Source: Datnioides undecimradiatus
Taxonomy: Eukaryota > Chordata > Actinopteri > Lobotiformes > Datnioididae
Reading direction: 5' to 3'
Assembly (NCBI GenBank): GCA_008933995.1
Contig: WARS01000016.1
Coordinates: 10,247,848-10,311,847 of the forward strand
DNA: 64,000 nucleotides
Position 1 is the first letter of the stretch. Each line of letters opens with the position of its first letter. The position numbers and the translations under genes are program-made. Below are positions 14,240 to 25,700 of the stretch, piece by piece. A model generated the notes under the pieces. It saw nothing but the letters and a program-made list of their open reading frames with translations. It was not told where the DNA came from and searched no databases.

Positions 14240-15137
14240 CCTGGGGTGGTGTACGTGCGCCACGCGCGCGGTGGACTTGCGAGGCAGGATCAAAGGGCAT
14301 TACCATACCTGCAACAGTTGTCTTTTCACTTGCGCTTTTCAGACTAATCTGGTGTCACAAAGAGCGTCTCTCCGTTGTCTCCAGTATTTTCTAATGATAT
14401 GCAAACTGGGTACCAACCTCCCGAGTGAATTGCTGCCTATTAGGGGAGGCGGTTGAGGCTCAGACAAGGCTGGAGCGAAAGGGGTGTCCCGGGGAGCCCA
14501 GTTAGTCACTTTCGATTTTGCCTTGGTAACATTTGTAAAACATGTTAAGAACGAATAAAATCAGTTCATTAAATTAGAGATGACTAAAAAATAAGATAAA
14601 CACGGGTTAATAGATCCGTTCAGATTAGAGATTAAAAGAGCGGCTTTGCTGCCATGGTTTGACACGATTATGACAGATACTGTGTTCATCATAAACTCTT
14701 CTACATATTGGGATCTGTTGACGCTGTTCTGAGGGGATCTTTGCGTCTCCAGCTCCTTATCAGGTGGGGAGCAGTGGAGCGGGAGGGGGGTGGAGCCACG
14801 GCAAAGTTGCCCATTCCTAAAGCTTGAATCACACTACTCTCCATTCACATTCCTGCTGGGGACCGCTTCATTCAGGGACTCAAAGTGTCGGAGGGATTTG
14901 AAGATTGTGGAATTCCGTTTATCGCAGCAAAGTCAATTTATAACCATGGATTTACTGTCCTGCGCAATGGCCAGCGGACATTTGCGGCCGACTGTGTAGT
15001 TTTGAGTTGTCTTTTAACTGGATTTATCATGCGGGCTTCGCCTTAACAGTGGAATAGACCTGCCTGGACAGTCGTAGCCTGCCGGGGCGCAGCCGGGAGT
15101 TTTATGCTGAGGCTGGTCGCGACCGAGACACTTAAAG
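14240..15137 (+). promoter_or_regulatory. dlc1: CpG-rich promoter and 5' UTR region of dlc1
   Basis: CpG dinucleotides become frequent from about 14,250 and stay dense to about 15,730, in contrast to the CpG-poor flanks, which is what a vertebrate promoter looks like. The first coding exon sits inside. I see no convincing TATA box at a useful distance, so the transcription start cannot be placed. The ATG at 15138 has an A at -3 and is preceded by an in-frame stop 27 nt upstream. An X-box-like motif lies at 14517-14530. Confidence 0.6.
14517..14530 (+). promoter_or_regulatory. dlc1: RFX X-box-like motif in dlc1 promoter
   Basis: TTTGCCTTGGTAAC matches the X-box except the first base. About 620 bases upstream of the dlc1 ATG, inside the CpG-rich region. 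Confidence 0.4.
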
Positions 15138-15150
15138 ATGATTTTAACAC
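15138..15150 (+). CDS. dlc1: dlc1 coding exon 1 (MILT)
   Basis: Only 13 coding nt (ATG ATT TTA ACA C), followed by the strong donor GTAAGT. The split codon C|AA gives Gln, so the joined N-terminus begins MILTQIEAKEA as in mammalian DLC1. An in-frame TGA lies just upstream at 15108-15110. Confidence 0.9.
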
Positions 15151-16696
15151 GTAAGTTCAACCATTACCTTAATGTTTGGAAGTGAATCTATTTTTTTTAC
15201 GGTTTTCATTTTAACGTAAAGAAGTTCAAGCGGTTTCCTGTTTATCCAGGACAGATGTTACTTACTGGCAGGCGTGATTAGTAGTCTATAAGTTGCTTGT
15301 TTTTAGATAGTTTCACTATTTTAGACTATTCGTTCATTCAAGTCGTATTAGAGGCGCAGCGCTGCGGGCTGTCAGATAAGAAATCTCTCCGCTTTGCGCA
15401 TACCTCCGGCGTCTCCAGTGTCCTCAGTCTTGGTCACAACTCACTGGTTTGGTTCTCCCACATATTTTCGCAAATTACGCACAACCCCATTCAGGTTTTT
15501 GTTTGTTTGTTTGTTTTGTTGTTGTTTGTCTTGATACAAAACTTAGTTTAAAACCTCGCCTTTTGCGCGCACGTCAGGCAGCACAAACCATGCGGACCCG
15601 ATCCCCTTTAACGTTTTGAATCGGACGAAACTTTGCAAACATGATCGTGAACTGTAATTTTCAGCCCAAGTCGTTATTTAGTGTCTTTTGAGGTTAGCGG
15701 AGGGTATTGTACCAGTCCGCGACATGTCTGCCAGCTCAGTACCCCCAGTTTGTTCAACAGCCTGCGCCTTTTGCTTGACTGCCGACCTTTTGCTAACGGG
15801 GGTATTTCGGGGGATGTGTTGTGGCAGTGGCTGTATAAAATCAAGTTTCCAGTCCAGTGCAGGCAGAGTCAGCTTGATTTGTCGGCTTTGTCTCAACGGT
15901 TTTAACTGCTCCAACACATGGCTCCTTATCAGCTACCTCAGGTCTGGAACAGATATGAGCACAGCGAGGTGGCGTTGAGCCATATAACCATCAACGACGT
16001 GCGCGTAGACACTCACAGACATGATGATGAAAGCTGAGTGAACATTACCCACAGTAACTGAACATGGAGACTGTATGACACTGACATCTCATACACTCAA
16101 TGAGTGACTCTTTACAACAGAAGAGTAATCAAGTTACAGAAATACATGTGTGTTTTGTTCTCACTCTTTGTTACACTTTCACACATCTCTTAATACCTCT
16201 CAGCCAGGGACTAGATGGTTTAGCAGTTGGTGGTCGTGGTGGGAGGAGAGCAAGTGAAGGAAACACACTTGATCTGCACTCTTTGTGAAACAGGAAGTGA
16301 GCTGAGGCCTTATCTGAAAGATTTACATCCAGCTGGTACTCTGTTTCTCCACGTCCTGTGAGCAGACACATATGTTCATTTTTTGGCTCTTACCTACTCA
16401 GAAGGTACTCAGGCTGTCCCGGGATCTGCCTATGAATGCATAGTCATAGGTTGGCTGTCATCTGGCTGGGGCAGGCTTATCAGAGGGTTTGGATATGCCT
16501 GGTCACCTGATCCACAGCTAGGGCCCTCTGTGTGAGCATAAATCTTTCGTCAGGGAGCACGGGGACCTTTGGGGTTAGCTCTGCAATGATTCATGTGGGC
16601 CAGCTGTGTGTTTGCATGCATATGTGTCCGTGCATTCGTGCCTGTCCTGGCTGGTGGTAGATGACTGGAATGGGCCATGGTTGTAACCTCATTATT

Positions 16697-16734
<38 letters not shown>

Positions 16735-19700
16735 AACATGGCATAGCTTGAGGCCGACCAGATGGTGATATTCCTGGCATCGTCTCACTTAGTGAACAGC
16801 TAGGCCCTCTCAGGGAACACCAGCTGTCTCAAGCGTGGAATCACAAAACCTAATACCCATCAGGAAGAAAATCTGTTATCTTTGCATTCCAGTAGAGCAC
16901 TGGAGGGATTTTACATTGGTCACGTCAGAAGGGCTGCTATTTCCAGTTGTCCTGACGCTCTTATAAACAAATTCCATTCTTAAAGAAATTGTGATCATTC
17001 CTGAAATAGTTTCACAACGTGTCAGATTGTAAAATGCTTAGAAACATGTTCAAGTTCACAAACACATCATCAGCTTGTCTTTGTCACTGTTGAGGTGAAG
17101 GACAAACACTGGCGGCATTCAAGCTCCTGGCTTTGCTTGTTGTAGATTAGTGCTGAGCCACAGAGTCTGACCTGGTTTATCACATGACCTGTCTAGACCC
17201 ACTTTGCAGCTCCTTCAGAATGACCAACTCAGACTTGGATTTGATAAGAAGCCCCTGCCTGCCTTTTGGGTTGTTTTACAGTCGGCACTTTCAGACCCGG
17301 CAATGATCAGCTAATCCCAGATAAGCCACCTCAATTCACAGCAGTTGTTAGTCAAGCATTCTTCTCTATCTGCCAACTTCAAAGACGTAGCCCCAGTGAT
17401 AACTGTATTCAGACTCTTGACCTCCAGGTTGCCATGTATGTAGCAGAGCCTTTGAGGTGGGGAGCAGCATCCTTTGTTTGCGAGTCACTGACAAACTCCC
17501 GCTGGAGCTGAGCATTCATACTCAGCCAAGCCAGACCCCGCTGCCTCCTGCAATAGAGGGAAACTTTGGTCGGCAATTGTGAGAATTTCCTGCCACAGGA
17601 AAGGAGAGAAGAGAAGGGCCGAGTGGAGTTGCAGCGAGCAGAAAGAGCGGAGCAGATGAGGGTTAAAGTAGGGACAAGCAGTGACTATGATGGATATTTG
17701 AAGTCGATGCCGCTGGGCAGCCAGCGAAGCTTAACCCCGACTGGCCATTCACCAGTTCAGCTTTGGCCAAATTCCAGGGGAAAAGCCTCTTGTGATCCAT
17801 ATGAAATCTCTATTAGCATCGGCTTTGCTCTTATTAGTCATGTTATCTGCTGATAATCGCTCTCATCTTTGTCTCCCGCTAAGAAGGAGTGTGTCTTACA
17901 GTGTTGTTTTTGCGCACTCACATCAGCCAGAACTAACGTGTGGCTAAAATTTTTATTCCAACTGAGTGGACCTTTCTGCACTTCTTTACACAAACTAGCA
18001 CGTTCAGTTTAAAATGTGTTGAAATGAACAGAAAACATAACATTTGGACCACGTAACTTGTCCTCATGAGGCTGGTTCAGTTTTATCCATCTGTTTCCCT
18101 GGGCTGCTCAACAGACATATTTCAGACATCCTGTGTGGCCCCCTAAGCAGAGCCTGAAGTTCTGGTCTGGTCTGTACTCAGATTTGCATATTAACCTATC
18201 CAGCTGTTTGTTTGTCTGTCTGTCTTCAAACCAACCAGGCTGTAAACGTTGATGGTAAAAAGATGACAAAACAGGAGACTGGCTTGGTTTAGCTGAAGGT
18301 TACCTTTCGTGGTCAGGAGGTATATATTATTACCTTATGTTGCTTCGGTACTCACTTGTATGCAGGCTTTGGGACAGACAACTGGCAAAGTTCCTGGAGA
18401 CTGGTGGGTGTTTTGGAATAACTACACATGCACTTGTTTTCCTTCATGGCAGTTGCCACCAAATGAAAAAAAAACAACAAATCTGAACACAAAAATAGGA
18501 ATGTGTCTTGTGTCTCCAGAAATTACACTGCAGATAAGAAAACAAGTGGTCAGCTGTAAAATAGAAAATCATTGTTTGCAAGGAAAAGTAGTTATATTTT
18601 TAATAATGTAACAGGCTTTGAATCTGTGGTGCTGGCCTGACTCTTTTCACATTTGTGATGTGTTGTACCTCAGCCAACTTGGCACATGTGACACCAAGTG
18701 TCACTGTCATTAACATGGTAGTGAACTTCAGTTTTCTATTTGAGGATAACCAAGTGACTGAACATATTGAAGTTTTAAGTGTACGCTGTAAGACATATTT
18801 GTCCAGTGTGGCTTCCTAGCAGTCTTTAACCATGGGGACGTTTGGTTAGTACACACAATCACCGGAGCCAGTGTTTGTCTTGGCCAGCTCTCCACCTATT
18901 ATCTGGCCAGGAACAAACGAAGGCAGGGCCTTACAGCCGGGTGGTCGGCAGCCACTGCAGCGCCGCTCTGCTTTCTTCCTGTGAGGGAAGCAGGAAGAGG
19001 AAGTGAGGTAGTTCCCTGGCGAGGGCTAAGGAATTGGGGTGGACAGTGAGGGAAGCCAAAAAAACAAAAAAAACCCCAACAAATCTCCAGTTGAAACAAA
19101 CAGAAATGTAAAGGACTGGCAGGGGTGTTGCGGGATGACATTTTTATGACCAGAGTGCCTGAGATATTATTTAGACCTCTTTTATGATTTTGTTGATCCA
19201 ACTTTTTTTACTTCCAGATGCGTACAAGTGTATGTGTCTACGGCTCTATTGTTAGGTTGTTTGTGCCAGATGCCCCATGCCCCTGTCCACTTCCTGCAGC
19301 CACACAAAAGATAGAAAAATATTCTTGCTTCACTCTGTGAATGAGTGGAGACACAATGCGGTGTGGTGACAAATATTATTCAGTTTTATCCATCTGCGTG
19401 GTGAATACTGTCATTATTTTGTTTCCTAGGCACACCAAGCCCACATTATGTCACTGTAAAGTAGATTTGACACACATTCTAGACCAGTGGGGTGTGTCAC
19501 TGGATAGCTTCCCTCCAAAGGCACTTAATGGATCCCATAGTCCTCTTTTTGAGGTTTGGGGGTGGAAAGCTAACCATGTGTTTGTATGTCTAATTTGCAT
19601 TTCAATAGCTTTACTGTCTTTTGAGTGGTTTGTCTTTAAACATGAGGTTGGTCTTTGCAAACACACACTGACTTGCATGTGCACACACTCGCACACACAT

Positions 19701-22700
19701 AGGTACACAAGCAAACACAAGAATCTCAAGCCCTACGCTGCAGTGCTCGCTTTCAAGAATGTTGGTATAATTACCCTTTGGTTTCTACGTTCCTTTGGGT
19801 TCTCTACACTCCAAAAATACAAGGCTCCACGCACCCACCAAGCAGACAACTTCTGAGGCATTCCATTTCACATCCGCAAAGAAAACTAGAGCTCATTTGT
19901 CAAATTAAATGGCACTAAAACATAGTTGCTAATGCGTTATTTGACACTCTGGTGCGTGCTGGTGTCACAGTGGTTTGCTTAGGGAGTGCTGGCCCCTGAA
20001 GTGGCAGTGGGGAGACTCTGTCTTGGTCGTGTCACACCTTGTTGTTAGTGAGTTTGTCTGCCGTCTAGGCTTGTTGTTGGTATGTAAATGCTTGTATATG
20101 GTTGAGCCCAGACCCTTTGCAGCAGGAGTCTTTGTCTGTCTGACAGTACTTTTATGGTTACCTTTATTTCTTTTTCTGTCCATATTTATTACACTAGCAT
20201 GCTTTTATTATCTCTGTGGTTCTCTACCAAAATATTGAAGTCTTTAGTCTATTTTCAGGCACAGTCTGGTCTCTTTTAAGCTCCTGTTCTTGAGCTAAAA
20301 AAAATAACAATTCTTTAGTGTAATTTAACCTTGAAATGAGGTGGAACTGCCAGACTGGTGTTTCAAAGATAAAATAAACTACTCTGCATCTCTTTACCGG
20401 TGGTGACTATTAACTTGGTCATGCTTAGCCAAACATAGAATCCCTATTAAAAGTCAAAAGGACATAACTACAGTGTCTACATGTAAAGATTTTAGAATTT
20501 GAAACCCATAACTATCCTGCCTTAATTTCAGTCCTACACACTCGCATTGGTAACAGGACTGGCAAGCAGTTTACTTTTGTGTTTTGTGGTCATTCTATAT
20601 GCTGTCACTTTCATCCATGGTTTACCAGCCTCCTTTTCCTGCCTTTGTTCTTCTGGTTTTGGTTTACAAGTGTTTCTCAAGGTTGTGCTATATTACTTCT
20701 TGCTGTCATTCCACTAAAGAAGACATTGTAAAGTCTGCTCCTTAAGTCCCGGAGACATGTTTCTGTCTGTCCTCTCTCTACAAACCGCTGACTGTGGGGG
20801 TGATGGAGCAATTGAGGAGGCTGGGGTGTTTGCAGCCATTTGGCATATGTCAACTAAAGGACTTTCGCAGATAATTGGGAGACATCACCGTAGCTCCTCT
20901 ATCACAGCGGACCTCAACACCGAGTCAGTACTTAGCATTAGAAGGTCAAATGTCACACCTTGTGTTTAAAAGGGGGTTAAAGAGTAGTCCAAAGGCATGG
21001 TTGGACACTTGATAAACATGCACCAGCTTCCTTAAATTTGCCATATTGGCATCATGAGGGAAAAGAAGTTGGAGGCCAGCTTTGCAATCACAGAAGACAT
21101 AAAACAAACAAAAGCCCTGTTAAACATCAAAATGTTTAAAAAGACATATTGACATCTATGGCAACAGTCGTATCTTACAGACGTTTTCAGTCCAAGATCT
21201 CTGTGTGAATAATGAAAACCACTTAAGTAGCTTAAGTAGCACACACTAAGGGTGTGGGGGGTTAACTCAATTTTCACAAATGATGCTTTGGGATCTAGCT
21301 TTAGGGGCATGTGAGAGGAGAGTGACTGACTGTGAGATAGCTAATAGGGTCAAGGGGTTCATATTTGATAAGCTGCAGGCATGTTAGAGTCCTCAATTTC
21401 AGAGTCTTATCACACTTTAATACAGGATTGCCCGTTTCAAGTGAACTTTCTTTTAAACTTTGATAACAATAAAGAGGTTTTGGGTCATATGGTGTCATTA
21501 TTGTGCTCTCAACAATGATTTTGTTATTTGAAGCTATTTGGCAAGTTACTGTCCTTGTGTTTGGGTTGAAGTGTCTTCTACAACACCTAACATGCCCTTG
21601 TATCCTTCTATCTACTTTGTCTTGTCTGCAGAAATCGAAGCCAAAGAGGCCTGCACATGGCTCCGAGCAGCAGGGTTCCCACAGTACGCCCAGCTTTATG
21701 AAGGTAAGGATCCCCCCGGTCCACTCTGCCAATCGCATAAAAATGAACACAGATACTATTCTCATTGGTATGAAAAGAGCATAGTCAATCGAAGTGTGAC
21801 ATAATAAACACTGGTTCCATTCATTTTTAAGTCATTTTACAATATTGTAAGAGCCTACCCTTAAAGCATCAGTTTTATAACTGATTACGTTTAGCTCATA
21901 CAGGAGTCCATTATCATTTGTCGAGCATGCAAAGCACCACCATGCAGATTTGCACCTGTGCATGCATACAGAGCACTTATGGCTTAACATTCCTGAGTAG
22001 TAAGAGACATGCATTTTCTTAGCACCAGTACTTTGCTGTGCTAATGCAGTTTAAGCCACAAAATCCTTAGCATTTTCCAAATGTTAACTATGATTTTACT
22101 GATATAGTAACTTTTAATGACCAAATGTCTTTTTAGGCTTGTTAATATAAACACAACCCATGTTTTCCATACCCTTTATAGTTACATATCCAATAACAGA
22201 TGGTTGAGAGAATGCTTTGCCCGGACCTTTAGTTTTAAATACACGCTCACCAAAATACATCAGACATTCTCAACTATACTGCAGCATACCACAGGCATAC
22301 CAGTTGTCCTTATGTAACTACAGGATGATGACAGCAGGACCAAGCTACCATTGTCAGCAGGTCATTGCTAGTTGCCACTTAACCGTGAAAAGTTTCCTAT
22401 TTGAACGGAAAGCTCATTGTGTTACCGCACAGGTGACAAGGCTGTTTTTACGCGTACACTAACAGCAGCACAAAAGTGTGAATGACAATCAATCACTGCG
22501 CAGATTTTACTCGCTCGCTTGCAACCGTCTCCATGCGAGTAGGAATTTGCACCAATACATGACACGTTTTTCCTCCCCTTGTATTCGTGGGACTATCTCC
22601 ATTGTCTGTGCTGTCAAGACTATTGCCCCACTAAAGATAAGCAGGCTGATATGCCTGTTTCAGTACAGTAGGCCAAAGGCACTGGCCTGAACTTAAATGG

Positions 22701-25700
22701 CAATTTCTTATCATCATTGCCCCCAGGTGGGTTTAGATGCAAGATTCCCACCTTGGGTTGGGTCAGCACATTCCAGAAAATGCCCTAAAATCCCTACATT
22801 CATCCCTAATTTGGATTGTGCTCCTTAAATCTTCTGTATGATTTAAGGCACGCTCTGTCTGGGTGCCATTACTAATGCTGCGGCTGGGTCAATCAATGAT
22901 CCTGTTAATGAGGTAGACTAGGGTAGAAAGAATGAGAAGGAGAAAAGGAAGTGGGACCTCTGAGCGGCAGTGGAGTACCTATTGTCATTCTTCAATCAAT
23001 CCCCTGTTTTCTCCCTCTGTGCTCCGCATCCCCCCTGCCTGCCGAGTCTGAAAGCTGCAGCTGTGTTTGTTTGGTCGGCTAAGACGCTACTTCCTCTTTT
23101 AGCTTTTCATCAGGGCTCTTTGGGGGGAGAAGATGGGACGGAAGGCCCTGGTGGGTGTTTGAGTGGGTGGGTGTTTTTTAAGGCTAAGGGGTTTGTATCT
23201 TGTTGTTTTATTTGAACACGTTGATCTGATCAGCAGCACAGAGGTACCCACACCAATCTTCCTCTCCCTGTTTAGATGCTCAGTTTCCCATTGACATCTC
23301 TTCAGTCACCAGAGACCATGACTTCCTTGATCCGGATGCTATCGAGGCTCTCTGCAGGTGAGATTACAAGTCATACCGAACCTTTTGCGCTTATTTCTCT
23401 TTCTTTTGATGCAGCATTCTTATTCTTCATCGCTTCTGTTCTATCTCTTGTTTCCCCCCCAAATAAAACCATGAGGGCATGACTTCAAAGGAGGCTTCCT
23501 TTGGAAAGTTGCAGATGAGATGAAAGAATGACACGATAAGCAGTTTGGAGCCATGCACTGTACCTTTTTCCTCTCTCAGTTCAGTTTTTTATGCCCGTAA
23601 CTTCCTCTCTCGTTATGCTCTTCTTTCTCCAGGGCTGACGGTGTTTATCTCAGTCATTAGAGTCTTTTGTATCATCCTGGCAAGCTCATATCTCACTCCT
23701 ACCTCTTCACTGTAGCTGCTGTAGTCACACAATGCTCTTTACATTGAGCCTTCCTTTTCATGTTTTGGGAGACAAAGTCTGAGAAAGTCTGCCTTGGGAA
23801 AAAAATTAAAGGTTCAGAAAGTTTCTAACATTTTAGTTTGTATATTTGAAAAATGGCAGTAAGTCACTGGAGAGGACCTGGTTTGCATTTTCAGTGTCAG
23901 TGCCCCTGCTGTATACATTAACATATGAGGAGGAGGGTAATGGCTCTTTAATGAAGTTGACTCCTTCATCAAATTCTGACTCTTAGTAATAAACCACAGC
24001 AGGTGTCCCTCTATACATCTGGAAGCTATCATCTCAATGTCTCCTCTCTTGGCAGTCTTTCTCCCCCTCCCTGTTGCCCCAACTATCCCTCAGTTCTCAT
24101 CCCTTCATCTCTCCATTGTTACATGATCTGCTCTAAGAGCTCTCCAGAGGGTGGACCCCACCACCACCCTCACTCCCCTTCTCCAGGTGGCTGGGGGGAT
24201 AAGCTTTCTGCCCCCCTCCTCTTTCCCTCCCCAAGTTGTCGTCGCCACTCCAGCAGATTTCATTCTCCTCGCTCTCTCCTTTTCTGTCTCCCTCTCATTC
24301 TCCTCCTGCTCATGTGGGGATTATCCTTCAGCAGCTCATTAGCCAGCCTGGGTGCACCCAAAGCTCCCCCCTCTGTCTTTCTCTTCCCCTCTTGTTTTTT
24401 CTTCCTGTTCCATCCTTGCTTCCATCATACATCCTCTTCGTGATGAGAGATTTGTGTTTTATAGCCAGAATATATTAACAACCTGTCTTAAATGTAACCG
24501 ATTTTGTGTATGTGCACTTGTGTTTGCAGGAGACTGAACACCCTTAACAAGTGTGCTCTAATGCGACTGGAGATATCACCACAAAGAAAAAGAGTAAGTG
24601 TACATGCACACACATTAACTCTACTCCTTTCTGAAAAGTCCCCTTTCACATCTCCACAACCACAATTGCATTTCCTCACCTCAGCCATCAGTTCACTCAT
24701 GGCCACAGGGCGCAAAGCTGTGTTTTCTCTCATCTTGTTTAATGAGAAGGAACCTGTTGGGTTTATTTCTATATCAAGTGGGCTATGAGGACCCTAGGGG
24801 GAAGGAGGATAGCTTTAATGTCTAAATGAAGGGGTTGCGTTCACTAGGGCCTCCCCCTACTTAAGGCATGCTCCCCCTCTTTCTCATATACTTCCTCAGA
24901 CTTCTGCCTCCCAATACAAGCAATAGGTATGCTGCTTTTGTGGCATTCTTGCACAGCTTTTAAGGGAAAAATAACCTCATCCAACACCACACTGTCAGGT
25001 TTCACTTTCAAGGAAACCGGCCTCTTGGAAAATGTAGAAGAAAGTAGGATAATTCTGTAAATATCCCAGATTTAGACCACGTGTTTCAGTTAAACTAAAA
25101 TGTCTAGACTGATTCACACTGCCACTTTGTGACAAGAATTACTTCTCTTTATGCAAATCAGTGTTAAATCCGTAATGCCCTAAAGTGCTGCATAGTAACA
25201 GCCTTGTTCAATGTGTGGTGGTATTCATTAGGATGACCCTGTCTGCGTCACCTTTCATTTCAGGAGTCAACAGAAAAGAGTAGAAGAGTCAAAGAGGTTA
25301 TTTGCCATCTTTGTGGGATGAAACCCCCCCCACAACCATTAGACAGCTTAGGAATGCATTGATCTCCTCGTGTCTTAACATTCCCCCTCTTAAATCTCCA
25401 TCTCTCCCAATATCTCCTCCTTTCTGATTCCTTTTAATTGTCATAATAATTACTTTTCATTCTGCATGCTCCTTATGGCATTCAAAACAGTCACTGTTGC
25501 AATGAATGCTTTGGTGGCTTGTTGATTGGCAGATAAGACATCTCCAGAATGTTAGACTGTTGACGCCCTCTGTGCAGAACGAATAGCGCACTACCTTTAT
25601 CTCACATTCCTACCAACATAATTTCACGTTCATTTCAATTTCAATGGTGTCCAAAAATCCTTCGATCTCATAAAGCCCTGCGCTTAGCACACTCCTTGTT

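Noticed and set aside
24003..24537. Overlapping Ser/Pro/Leu-rich frames
   Set aside because: Produced by the pyrimidine-rich tract in dlc1 intron 3.
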